Positions 41,301-48,979 of a DNA stretch of 62,083 nucleotides are shown here, piece after piece. How positions within the stretch are numbered: position 1 is the stretch's first letter; the number at the start of each line of letters is the position of its first letter. The stretch comes from a virus. The stretch lies in IMG/VR virus record IMGVR_UViG_3300034198_027699, positions 1 through 62,083 of that record; one strand, written 5' to 3'. The translations under genes and the position numbers were made by a program. The notes beneath the pieces are model-generated. The model had not been told where the DNA came from. It did not search any database and saw only the letters and a program-made list of their open reading frames with translations.

Positions 41301-42464
41301 GCTTTTGGAGCAGTAGTAGAAGAAGCTGTAAGCACTAATAATGTTTCTATAAAATTAAAAAATCCAGCAAGTAAAATTTTAAGCATAAAATTAAAAAATG
41401 GAGATCCAAATATTGATTATTTTGCTGGCGGTAGTATTGAAATAGATACTCAAGATGCTATTAGAGAGCAGTCAATAAGTATTTCTAATGGTGCAGTTAA
41501 TGTTTCTAGAAAAATATTACAAGTAATAAAAGTTCAGATTGCATCTGATATTATAGGCACTGATTATTTTGCTGATGGACAAATTAGCACAGATAGAAAA
41601 ACTATTTATTTAGGTAAAACCTTACCTCAAGGAAATTTACCTTTAATTATAACCTATAAAACTAGTGAAAATTATAATCCAAAATTAAATTCACAAGTAA
41701 TTAGATTAAATAAAAAACTTCCTTATCAAAATTCTCAAGTTGTTGTATCCTATATCCCTAAAGGATTACAGGGAGATAGAATTTCTATTTATAAAGACAA
41801 ATCTAGCTTTATGAATTTTTCTATTGTTTCATCCGGCAATACCTATTTAGTTAGAACTCCTATTATATGGTCAAAAAATACTTGGCACAGGGTAAAAGCA
41901 AGCTATAAAATTAATGGCGGTATTGGTAATGATGAAATGAGACTATTTTTAGATGGATATGAGTATTCAAATATTGAATTAATTGCAGATAGCAGCATGT
42001 CATCACAAGCAATCATTAATATGTATACTGATGGTTATAATTTAAAGCCAAATATAAAATTTAAAGATTCAATTAATACATTGTATGTTGGATCACAATA
42101 TAATGGTCAAAGCTCAGTCTATTCTTTAATAGATAATTTAAGAATTAGTAATATTTCTAGAGAAATGTACGCTCCATATGGATATCCACTTGATATTAAC
42201 TATAATAGTAATATTGATATGGTATTTCCGGTCACTTCTGACTTATATACGACTTATTTGTTAGATTTTAATCAATTAACTGGCATAAATACAGACTTTG
42301 CAGTTATAAAGAATCGAAATACAGGATCTTTTGATTTTTCTGTTAATATTTTGGATTCTTTTGGTATAGTTAATAGTAGCGCCCCAGCTCAAAGAGCTTT
42401 AGAGAAATTAATAAAAGCGCTTAAACCCGCTAATTCTAAGGTATTTATAAAGTATATTAGATGA
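35334..42464 (+). CDS. Giant tail/baseplate protein with two LamG-like domains (2376 aa)
   Basis: The largest protein here, coupled to the wedge gene by a TAATG overlap. The N-terminal 220 residues (VVGSYVRSLSKNLARALYDI, then RLSEEGAYEIIRVGLTPAG) probably bind the wedge, the place taken by P2 gpI or T4 gp7. Two LamG/concanavalin-like domains follow: about 1050-1300 (FETWISPEW, HHIAASWKLNN, DEMHLFIDGLEVPN) and about 1960-2280 (ATIEFWVNPIF, WHRVKASYKIN, DEMRLFLDGYEY). Three small beta modules like those in the sheath lie at about 1340-1400, 1431-1500 and 1720-1800. LamG domains bind sugars or proteins, so this is probably a host-recognition arm. No enzyme motif was seen. Confidence 0.75.
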   Translation: MENLRIVNVKINSSTSITVSFTDNLTSNLTVSNVLIKSNTINVPDSQTISISVNKKDLEITSLPLSSFASYYLELKSTNKYPFISINGESKLLEDGINNKYYFIAPIEPENPIQSNLKNYFKDNIYNIDDDTTVVGSYVRSLSKNLARALYDIRQVKNENYLSTNIVDERIVRGDGPYDRLSEEGAYEIIRVGLTPAGTSAHKKFTLSYAPFYPISLQKESYTEILTPDSINENGKFNINDLILNVNKLPIIKVNSIIFTINSATPIYKYNIENLGYQIFDSKYDQEYGFTYPLLNNNQIKLNDQIISDPLFDINNIINVSIEYEYKNLGLIVSSDSVTSYTFYNSIREVLPPIINVFNLKHAPIVNNSGTIPDLAGITFTDPNQPPNGIHPAFKNEIPFRLNGLPSMPGQYSIDYSTGTVYVYGEDFKNDGTGPYPPLATYKYKYTFKQDQDYTFDNTTYDIVALPIGNLINNPGFIEFDYEQVLVPGIDYDAQVHKEALSERIENRIVALNAIKVKNTPITNVFQVYNETTGEIYVIDRWDSDKIYIKYFNAPNIQNKKSEKVSFNNVSNELLFVDSFITNSSFLKVFKILLKNNNIIAATEDAFGSSINTSVSFSKIDIFAIEKWFDKNQLVEANIDNLKDIGEYCIDYINGIIYCAVSNTQDNNIGTINYKSDRISLINPHIISVDDVYYQIDPLSIKNKQISYISFNDGYVIPDQLQYSDEDSLNNVTESFYQILNGSVGSFVDAQFVPGVTNQVKFVRSLFEFDDLINNNYPINFANYSEPNNFNITVNNYYKEVLYPIEFDGTNYFIKLNENITYLSPNISFNFNVIRVSDSAELWDNSGYIVPGEPAKLILSGVNAPAAGQLVNVIYNFTIENLSRIIVDYNKGDLFIDYSYLSDEILVSYEYGDNVIDFRSSTTVSANTGYYASYKVGALRDALLKNFGNLVNIPELTNVDLTFDRERYRDSLTAAMSSFIQGPTLSAIKNIGKTISHIEPQVIESAFENWSLGSSVLNPSSVKTTGEFNLLPAKYYNGVLINSENQTISLPASSNLRLEEGTFETWISPEWNGLDNDATLTFEVNYNNNLIDSKKVFIGASEYHPTIKNRKFTINKKDILSGSPNTNKDGVFIYYDKDISGSFNRWYVQVIDGYVDGLSYNYKFKISSNGSFYDSKSLEVPTPANLNIFSGNSLINFSIIGNGLLDQTITFLSDIDHYLLDLGEEKNINRLSLFKDVSGYFNFKVFDKDKNTYSISADVSNWKSGELHHIAASWKLNNRDCQDEMHLFIDGLEVPNIIKYSQKLQPYLHQKFRTISSEEILGLNNKDIISSIDLKTTINTNTVTSSINFSAYNISIGDQIFIDEDGFNVSGYTITGINGQTLTLNSVMPLTISNGRYSVNRTSFVVNSDIDISSNIAVSRVPAAILGSDLTTVSGTNIVTSLSKDFDMLGVSAGDLIRIEDPSLELTYNIIGVSSNSITITDDLPVSLTNANFTIYSNNTAIEIPGTRALFPSYSIFKDVNRNNNITISNNLFANDLIIINTLGLNHRLVKHKYYMWSNNTSNIITTKMPAPISFDDVAIKKIILPSTIINSSNATLSGGIYDSNNLDVFPPSNSENGRTISATISGNNVDFSSPVTVTIEGLVGINTVSETITFSDYGTVDFTNKYLKTNYVKISVKPIDINKNAVVLECKEKYSITQPESSTLFGLIKYAYTANSGIDLYSNDGYTVTDNTKLFNGSEIGNYLVINSPPEVAGYYKIIDVSFDRKTLTLDSAVPAFTLPLSSFSNGIYQIIKVTDSRSGFENGFFIFESSYLPSQGYLLSKGFYDIEYQTYLQIKISSINSPMFIGSDFNGSSQINSILDQVKIYSTKLTDTRIGESIPQNQRSITKDFNSLKPLTKDNNTLVLMNFDSYPFTNDADFYKTTNYLNKHFQSALVVNENFGNSLVLLDDPLIIPNDGILDTKKQATIEFWVNPIFDTGYDLNERYYFDAFGAVVEEAVSTNNVSIKLKNPASKILSIKLKNGDPNIDYFAGGSIEIDTQDAIREQSISISNGAVNVSRKILQVIKVQIASDIIGTDYFADGQISTDRKTIYLGKTLPQGNLPLIITYKTSENYNPKLNSQVIRLNKKLPYQNSQVVVSYIPKGLQGDRISIYKDKSSFMNFSIVSSGNTYLVRTPIIWSKNTWHRVKASYKINGGIGNDEMRLFLDGYEYSNIELIADSSMSSQAIINMYTDGYNLKPNIKFKDSINTLYVGSQYNGQSSVYSLIDNLRISNISREMYAPYGYPLDINYNSNIDMVFPVTSDLYTTYLLDFNQLTGINTDFAVIKNRNTGSFDFSVNILDSFGIVNSSAPAQRALEKLIKALKPANSKVFIKYIR

Positions 42465-42471
42465 GAACGCA

Positions 42472-45400
42472 ATGACAAAAAGAAACCCTATATCAGCAGA
42501 ACAAAACATATGGTTTGACTCTCAACAAGTAGATAATACTGATTTATCATTAGAGCAGAACTATAATGATACTATTACATCAGGAATTATAAATAATCAT
42601 TTAGGAAGCGGTGTATTATCTGAATCTTTAGTTGAGAATGTATTATTTGACTCATTATTAGTATCTGGATTTTTAGATGGTTTACCAATTTATTCTCAAA
42701 GTCAGCCTACAGATAATAATTTAGGTAACCAAATAGAAATTAAATTAACTGACTCTAAAGCATCTGTAAAAAGAGCTATAAAATTTGCAATTATAGGTTT
42801 AGATTTTGAAAATAATTTACAATATGAAACTTTTTATTTTAAATCTAATGAATATCAAATAAGTAAAAGACATTATACCAAACTTTTAGTATTACTATTT
42901 AATGATTTTATAGGCAATCCTAATCTTTCAATGAATTTAGGTGGAAGAATAGTTATTTCAGAAGCAAAGCCTATGACTTTATCTAGAGATGCTATTATGG
43001 TATCTCAAGATCTTGAACCTAATTTATTTTTTAGAGATTTTTTCTTAGATGGCTTTGTTAATTTAGATGCCATGTTACAAAGTGCTTTACCACTTTATAA
43101 TATTGATACTTTAAATATTTTTACAACAGAGCGAGAAAGAAAGATATTATTAGTTAATGATGTTACTACACAAATAGGTCAGAAGTTTTTAGCAACAACA
43201 AATAATATACAAAAAATTACTTTATTATTATCTACTCAAAATACTATAGTTGGTAGTGAAACTGATTTAGATTGGCAAGGAGATTTAATAGTTAGTATTT
43301 ATTCTCTACAGTCTGGAGTACAATATCCTACAGATATAGCACCTAATTTACCTATTGAATTTATACCATCTAATATTCCAATCGCTCAAGTAAGCTATAA
43401 TCATAATAGTTTACAGCAAGAGGGTATAGTATTAGATTCAGTTCCACAACCAGTTGATTTTATTTTTAGTAATAATACTATTAGTGCTGGCGGCAGTGGA
43501 ATAGTGCCTGGCAACTATTATGCACTTACTATTAAAAGAGGCGGATCAGCCAATAAGTGTGATATTTTAATTTCATCTTCAAATAATAGACAAACCGATT
43601 CTAGAATTACTATTTATAATGGAACTTTATGGGTTGACTTGCCAGATCAAGATTTATGGTTTAGAATTTATACTGATTCAGCAAAAATTTCAGATGGTCA
43701 AGCATATGACACAGGTCATGGAATTGCTTTAGAGAAAATTGTTAAAGATAATTCATCTCAAGCTAATGTAGATTTTTGTTTAGAGAACATATCTTTTACA
43801 GGAAATGATGTATATAGAGCTACAGTTTTTGCTTCTACAGAAAAAACTACACCAGTTCCAGATTCAAGAACTGGACAGCCAATTTTATCTAGAAAGCAAT
43901 TTGTACCATCTGTTAAACTATTAAATAGTATAGATATTGCAAATTTATCTGATGCATCTGAGCCATTATTGATTGGCGCAATCTCTGATAAAAATAGAAA
44001 ATTTTTAGATTCAATTTCTGCAGAAATAATTTCTAATTTACACAGTGCCACTATTGTAAATGATGAAATTTTAATCAAAGTAATTGATGATTCTACTGAT
44101 GTAGGAAGATATGATACTTCAGTGACTAGTTTAGTTACTAATTTATTAAATGGAGATTTAGTAAATGCAAAAATTTATCCAAATTATAATGATGCAACAA
44201 AATATTATAGAATAGCCGATGCTTCACTATGTTCTATGATATTAGGAGACGTAGATGGAGATGGTATTGTATCAGATAGAGATTTATTATTGCTACAAAC
44301 TTATTTAGATTATAATTTAAATCTTGGTCTACCACAAAATACTCAAATAACTACGGACAGTGTTACCACTACTTTTACTAATGGTTATACTGCATATAAT
44401 AAACCTTTTTCTAATTTATTCGGAATTAATTTCCAATTAGTTAATCCAGCAGATAATACTGTAGTAGCTTCAGGCTCAGATGGCGTATTAGTAACTAATC
44501 CTTCTGATCCTAGATTAGCAAACTTTACAAGTTCTAGTATTTTATTTAGTACAATTATTGGCGTAGAATCCTATAAACTAGTTTTATTAGATAGTGTCGC
44601 TCCAGAAAATCATGGTGGCTTTGATATTATTTACATGGATGAAATAACAGACGTATTAACTGTTAGAAAAGTATTTTTAAATGGTGATACTATAGGTCAA
44701 ATATTAAGAGCAGATATAGATGGAGACTTTGCAGTTACTTTAAATGATGGATATTTATTAGATAGCTATATACAAAGACAACCATATGTATCTTCTGGAA
44801 CCACCACTTATCCAGCCCCTGCAACTATTCAATATACAAAAATTGGAACTAGATTTAATGTAATTAGATTAAAGCTAGAACAATACATTGATAGAAATGA
44901 TGACTATTCAACTTTACTATCAGGAAGATCGGGCTCTATACATCCATTACCAGATATTTTTATTAATGATAGCACTTTTGCCTCTCATAATTTTTATGAT
45001 TTTCCTATTCAAATGGGAATAGAGAAAAAATTAACTTGGGACGAATCATTAATTGTTAGTAACAGTAAGCCAAAATTATTGCCATCTGTATTTACAAGTA
45101 ATAATGTACTTAATAAGCCAGAATGTTATAAAGAAGGTATTATATATAATGTATATGGCGGTGAACCTGAATTCAATCCTGGAAAAATAGATTTCTTTGT
45201 TCCAGAGAATCTTATTCTTGGAGATGGCGGAGAATTACATAGACCTGACGGAAACTTTTATAAAGTAGATTTTGAAGTAGGCACTATCGTGCTAGAAATA
45301 CCTGATGGATTTTTTGGTACAGAAAAAACTATTAATATTTTAGAAGATTTTATTGCATCTACTACTGATAATGGTCTTTTAACAGGAATAACTAAATTAG

Positions 45401-46419
45401 GTTTCCCTGCAATGAAGTTTGCAGACTGCTCTTTAGTAACTGCAGATGCTTTATCTAAAGACCAATTAAGATTCTCTGTATCAGTACAATCATTCTCTCC
45501 AAATATAAATGGATTAAGTAATGAACTATACTCAGGGGCAATTGTAGATGGTAAAATTGGTGTCAGCGTAGATTATACTACAGGTCTTTTAACTCTTAAT
45601 TTTACTAATCTTTATCAAGATTTGACTCTTAAAACTTTAAGCACAAAAATACAAGTAAATGTATTCTTAAAGAAGGGCGGATTCAACAATCAACCTATTT
45701 TTGTTGATTCTACAAAAGTTCAAAATATGCTAAAATTAATTAGCGTATTTAGCGGTTCAGTTGCAGGAGGACCTTCGGCTCTAGTAGAATTAGAGTCTGA
45801 TGTTAGTGGCATATTGCCTATTATTCATGGCGGTACAGGATTAAACAGTGTAGGCGTATTCGGAACAGTTTTAACTAGTAATGGTAGCGGATTAAGTTAT
45901 CAATTTATATCAGATTTGCCTGGCGTAATATCCTCATCAAGCGGCATGGCTGATGCAAATAAAATTATAAAAACTGATTCTAATGGATTGTTAGATCAAA
46001 GTTTCTTATACAAAAATCCTATCCACATTTATGCGTCCGCTGGATTATTCCTAAATAATAATTCAACTCCAGTTGTAATAGGGGCTACTCAATTTAGATT
46101 TGATAATTATATACTACAAGGATTAGATAGTATTAAATTAGAAGCAATATTAGAAACAACCAATGCTGCTAATACTGCTATTGTACAGCTTTATTGTGTA
46201 AATACAGCCTCTTATATTGATTTAGTTAGCGCTAGCACAGAGCTTAGTACAACTAATACATCTACAACATTTTTATCATCAGATGACATAAAAGATTTAT
46301 TGCCAAATGGTTTAGATGATTATATTTATGAAATACATTTAAGCCTAGATCCATCTGATGCCGGAGAAAATGCAATTTGTAAAATGGCTAGATTAACATT
46401 AAAATTTGTTAACCCTTAA
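42472..46419 (+). CDS. Tail fibre protein with split dockerin-like Ca2+ module (1315 aa)
   Basis: An elongated beta-rich protein. Two EF-hand-like dockerin loops are visible: GDVDGDGIVSDRDLLLLQTY at about 591-610 and ADIDGDFAVTLNDGYLLDSY at about 746-765. Each has Asp at loop positions 1, 3, 5 and 12 and a following helix. In ordinary dockerins the halves are about 30 residues apart; here a beta domain of about 130 residues separates them. Near residues 1120-1160, ILPIIHGGTGLNSVGVFGTV is the GGTG collar found in many phage fibres, and the last 150 residues form a tip-like beta domain. The start is 8 bases after the LamG gene stop. A calcium-stabilised receptor-binding fibre is the best reading. 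Confidence 0.75.
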   Translation: MTKRNPISAEQNIWFDSQQVDNTDLSLEQNYNDTITSGIINNHLGSGVLSESLVENVLFDSLLVSGFLDGLPIYSQSQPTDNNLGNQIEIKLTDSKASVKRAIKFAIIGLDFENNLQYETFYFKSNEYQISKRHYTKLLVLLFNDFIGNPNLSMNLGGRIVISEAKPMTLSRDAIMVSQDLEPNLFFRDFFLDGFVNLDAMLQSALPLYNIDTLNIFTTERERKILLVNDVTTQIGQKFLATTNNIQKITLLLSTQNTIVGSETDLDWQGDLIVSIYSLQSGVQYPTDIAPNLPIEFIPSNIPIAQVSYNHNSLQQEGIVLDSVPQPVDFIFSNNTISAGGSGIVPGNYYALTIKRGGSANKCDILISSSNNRQTDSRITIYNGTLWVDLPDQDLWFRIYTDSAKISDGQAYDTGHGIALEKIVKDNSSQANVDFCLENISFTGNDVYRATVFASTEKTTPVPDSRTGQPILSRKQFVPSVKLLNSIDIANLSDASEPLLIGAISDKNRKFLDSISAEIISNLHSATIVNDEILIKVIDDSTDVGRYDTSVTSLVTNLLNGDLVNAKIYPNYNDATKYYRIADASLCSMILGDVDGDGIVSDRDLLLLQTYLDYNLNLGLPQNTQITTDSVTTTFTNGYTAYNKPFSNLFGINFQLVNPADNTVVASGSDGVLVTNPSDPRLANFTSSSILFSTIIGVESYKLVLLDSVAPENHGGFDIIYMDEITDVLTVRKVFLNGDTIGQILRADIDGDFAVTLNDGYLLDSYIQRQPYVSSGTTTYPAPATIQYTKIGTRFNVIRLKLEQYIDRNDDYSTLLSGRSGSIHPLPDIFINDSTFASHNFYDFPIQMGIEKKLTWDESLIVSNSKPKLLPSVFTSNNVLNKPECYKEGIIYNVYGGEPEFNPGKIDFFVPENLILGDGGELHRPDGNFYKVDFEVGTIVLEIPDGFFGTEKTINILEDFIASTTDNGLLTGITKLGFPAMKFADCSLVTADALSKDQLRFSVSVQSFSPNINGLSNELYSGAIVDGKIGVSVDYTTGLLTLNFTNLYQDLTLKTLSTKIQVNVFLKKGGFNNQPIFVDSTKVQNMLKLISVFSGSVAGGPSALVELESDVSGILPIIHGGTGLNSVGVFGTVLTSNGSGLSYQFISDLPGVISSSSGMADANKIIKTDSNGLLDQSFLYKNPIHIYASAGLFLNNNSTPVVIGATQFRFDNYILQGLDSIKLEAILETTNAANTAIVQLYCVNTASYIDLVSASTELSTTNTSTTFLSSDDIKDLLPNGLDDYIYEIHLSLDPSDAGENAICKMARLTLKFVNP

Positions 46420-46429
46420 TATTATTTTG

Positions 46430-47143
46430 ATGCAATCAAAAAATAATAAATTATGTAAAATTCATAATTTTATTAAAATTTTAAACGAAAGATCCGTTAA
46501 AGGAAAAATTCGTACAGAATATATTTGTACTTTTTGTATAAAAGATAAAAGAAAAAAATATAGAGAGAATAATAAAGAAAAAATATTAATTAGTGCAAAA
46601 ATTTATAGAGATAAAAATAGGGACAAGATTAATTTATCTAGAAGAGGTAAATATAAAGAAACTGCAAAAGCTTATAGAATAGCTAATAAAAAAGAAATAA
46701 TAAATCAAAAAAATATATATAAAAAAAATAAAAGAAATACCGATTTACAATTTAAAATTAGAGAAAATATTTCATCATCTATACGTTCAGCTATTAAAAA
46801 TTCAGGCTTAAAAAAACAATTTAATTCTTTTTTAAATTATGTTGATTGGGATATTATCCAACTTAAAGATCATTTAGAAAAACAATTTGAACCATGGATG
46901 AATTGGCAAAATTGGGGGACCTATAAGGCAGAAGAGTGGGATGATAATAATCAAATAACTTGGAAATGGCAAATTGATCATATTATTCCTCAATCAGATA
47001 TGATATATACCGACATGGCAGATGAAAATTTTAAAAAGTGCTGGTCATTGAGTAATCTAAGACCATACTCTGCAAAGCAAAATGCAATTGACGGTGGATC
47101 AAAAATTAGACATGAAAATACTAATAAAACAATTTCTTGGTAA
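46430..47143 (+). CDS. HNH homing endonuclease (about 237 aa)
   Basis: The C-terminal part holds WKWQIDHIIPQSDM followed by FKKCWSLSNLRPYSAKQNAI, the DH...N pattern of the HNH (beta-beta-alpha metal) nuclease fold. An N-terminal Cys/His set (LCKIH, then ICTFCIKDKRKKYR) is a likely zinc knuckle of the type found in phage HNH enzymes, and a very basic repeat region (residues 35-110) would bind DNA. I prefer the ATG at 46430 because the upstream in-frame ATG at 46406 lies inside the fibre gene. Its last 32 bases overlap the start of the glycosyltransferase gene in another frame. A free-standing mobile gene between the fibre and sugar genes is the natural reading. Confidence 0.85.
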   Translation: MQSKNNKLCKIHNFIKILNERSVKGKIRTEYICTFCIKDKRKKYRENNKEKILISAKIYRDKNRDKINLSRRGKYKETAKAYRIANKKEIINQKNIYKKNKRNTDLQFKIRENISSSIRSAIKNSGLKKQFNSFLNYVDWDIIQLKDHLEKQFEPWMNWQNWGTYKAEEWDDNNQITWKWQIDHIIPQSDMIYTDMADENFKKCWSLSNLRPYSAKQNAIDGGSKIRHENTNKTISW

Positions 47144-48236
47144 AAATCATAGCTGGTCTGTATGTGGTTGGGGAATAGCTAAATTTTTAATAAAAGATGG
47201 ACATGAGGTTCATTTATTTTCTACTGATGGTATTGAAAATTTACCTAATGATTTAAAGTCTAATTTGATCGGCTATACTGAAGAGCAAAAACCCGGAACA
47301 CTTTATGGAAAAGTGCCAGATCAAAATTATGATTGCCAAATTAGCTATACAGCTATGAAAAATTTTCCAATATATTTGCAAAATGGTAATAAAAACAGAT
47401 TTGGAATTTGGTGCTACGAGTGGGGCGGGAAAAACGTTTTACCTACAGGTTTTTCAAAAAACTATAAATACTGTGATAAAATTTTAGCACCATCTCAATT
47501 TGCCAAAAAAGTTTTTATTGATTCTGGTGTGCCTGAAAATTTTGTAGATGTAGTTTCTCATGGTATTTCCGAAGAGTATTGTGAAAATACAAAAATCGAT
47601 CTTCCTACTAAAAAAAGTTTTAAAATATTATCAAATATTGCACAAAATCACAAAAGAAAAAATATTTGGGGATTATTAGATGCTTATGGTAAAGCATTTT
47701 CAAATAAAGATGACGTGTGCTTAATACTTAAGGCAAAAGACAAGCCAATTTCTATGCAGTTTGATGTGTCTTTAAATGATTTAATAAAAAAGTTTAAAGA
47801 AAAATATTCAAATCATGCAGAAATAAAAGTGATGTCAAATTTTATACAAGATATTTCTTCTTTATATAGAAGCGTTGATGCAACTTTTACAATGTCTCAT
47901 TGTGAAGGCTTTTATTTTCCAGGTCTTGAATCAATTGTTTCTGGTAAAATGGCAATTGCCCCTAACTGGGGAGGTCAATTAGATTTTTTAAACGATTATA
48001 ATTCTTTATTAATTGATGGAAAAGAAGAAAGAGCAGATCCTAGTAGTATGTATTGGGAAAGCAAAAACAATGCAATATGGTTTAAGCCATCTGTAGATGA
48101 TGCTGTAGAAAAATTAAGACTAGCTAAAGAAAAGCATAATGAAATTAATTCTTTATTAGAGAATAAAAGACAAAATTATTATAATGAATATAGTTGGCAA
48201 TCAATAGTTAAAAAAATATTAGAGAGAACACAATGA
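47112..48236 (+). CDS. GT-B glycosyltransferase, GT1/GT4-like (374 aa)
   Basis: Start chosen at 47112 because MKILIKQFLGKNHSWSVCGW begins with the first Rossmann strand; an upstream ATG at 47082 adds ten non-family residues inside the HNH gene. The C-terminal half shows FKILSNIAQNHKRKNIWGLL (nucleotide-sugar domain start) and SHCEGFYFPGLESIVSGKMA, which contains the E-x7-E motif of retaining GT4-type enzymes, then APNWGGQLDFL. It would move a sugar from a nucleotide donor to an acceptor in the cytoplasm. The stop overlaps the next glycosyltransferase start by ATGA, so they form an operon. Donor and acceptor are unknown. Confidence 0.85.
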   Translation: MKILIKQFLGKNHSWSVCGWGIAKFLIKDGHEVHLFSTDGIENLPNDLKSNLIGYTEEQKPGTLYGKVPDQNYDCQISYTAMKNFPIYLQNGNKNRFGIWCYEWGGKNVLPTGFSKNYKYCDKILAPSQFAKKVFIDSGVPENFVDVVSHGISEEYCENTKIDLPTKKSFKILSNIAQNHKRKNIWGLLDAYGKAFSNKDDVCLILKAKDKPISMQFDVSLNDLIKKFKEKYSNHAEIKVMSNFIQDISSLYRSVDATFTMSHCEGFYFPGLESIVSGKMAIAPNWGGQLDFLNDYNSLLIDGKEERADPSSMYWESKNNAIWFKPSVDDAVEKLRLAKEKHNEINSLLENKRQNYYNEYSWQSIVKKILERTQ

Positions 48237-48934
48237 ATGAAAAAAAATTATCAATAGTTATTTTATGTTATAATAAATGGAATTTTACAAAAGCATGTTT
48301 AGAAGACTTATCTAAATTGCCATCTGATCATGAAATTATTGTAGTAGACAATGCATCTATAGATGAAACTCAAAATCAATTACAAAATAGCAAAGAAATA
48401 GTTTATCATAGAAATCAAGAAAATATGGGATTTGCTGCAGGAAGCAATATTGGATATGGATTGTCTACAGCTTCAAATGTTTTATTTTTGAATAATGATA
48501 TTAGAGTATCGTCTAATCATTCTGGATGGACAAAGCCAATAATAGAGTCATGCCCTAATGGTTTAGTAGGTCCTACTATGGGTCTTTTAGATAAAGATTT
48601 GAATTTTGTTAAAGAAGCTAATAGAGGTCTTTTGGGAAATACTTATATGAGTGGTTGGTGTTTAGGCGCATCTAAAGATATTTGGAATAAATTAGAAATT
48701 CCTAGAGAAACAAAATTTACAACTGATAGAGTATATCCACAAATATTTTCAGAAGAATATGGCACTGCATATTTTGAAGATACAGACCTATCATTTCGAG
48801 CAAGAAAATTAAATATAAAAATGCAAATTGTTAATATTCCTGTTGTACATTTTGGAAAACAAACCAGCAAACAATTAAATACTTATGCTTTGTACAATCA
48901 TGCTCGTAAAATTTTTATTAAAAATTGGTCTTGA
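48233..48934 (+). CDS. GT-A glycosyltransferase, family 2-like (233 aa)
   Basis: The N-terminus LSIVILCYNKWNFTKACLED and EIIVVDNASIDETQNQL is the canonical GT2 nucleotide-binding start. LFLNNDIR (about residues 83-90) replaces the DxD metal motif with the NND form common in rhamnosyl- and related transferases. MSGWCLGASKDIW and FEDTDLSFRARK are the acceptor-side and catalytic-base (ED) elements. At 233 residues it is a compact single domain without membrane anchor. The gene overlaps the GT-B gene by four bases (ATGA), giving coupled translation. Confidence 0.87.
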   Translation: MNEKKLSIVILCYNKWNFTKACLEDLSKLPSDHEIIVVDNASIDETQNQLQNSKEIVYHRNQENMGFAAGSNIGYGLSTASNVLFLNNDIRVSSNHSGWTKPIIESCPNGLVGPTMGLLDKDLNFVKEANRGLLGNTYMSGWCLGASKDIWNKLEIPRETKFTTDRVYPQIFSEEYGTAYFEDTDLSFRARKLNIKMQIVNIPVVHFGKQTSKQLNTYALYNHARKIFIKNWS

Positions 48935-48979
48935 CATTAAAAAAATAAAAATTATTTAAACAGAAATAAAAGAGGAAAT

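Noticed and set aside
48931-48959. TTGACA overlapping the glycosyltransferase stop as a promoter for the membrane protein gene
   Set aside because: No acceptable -10 box at the right distance (best is TATTTA).
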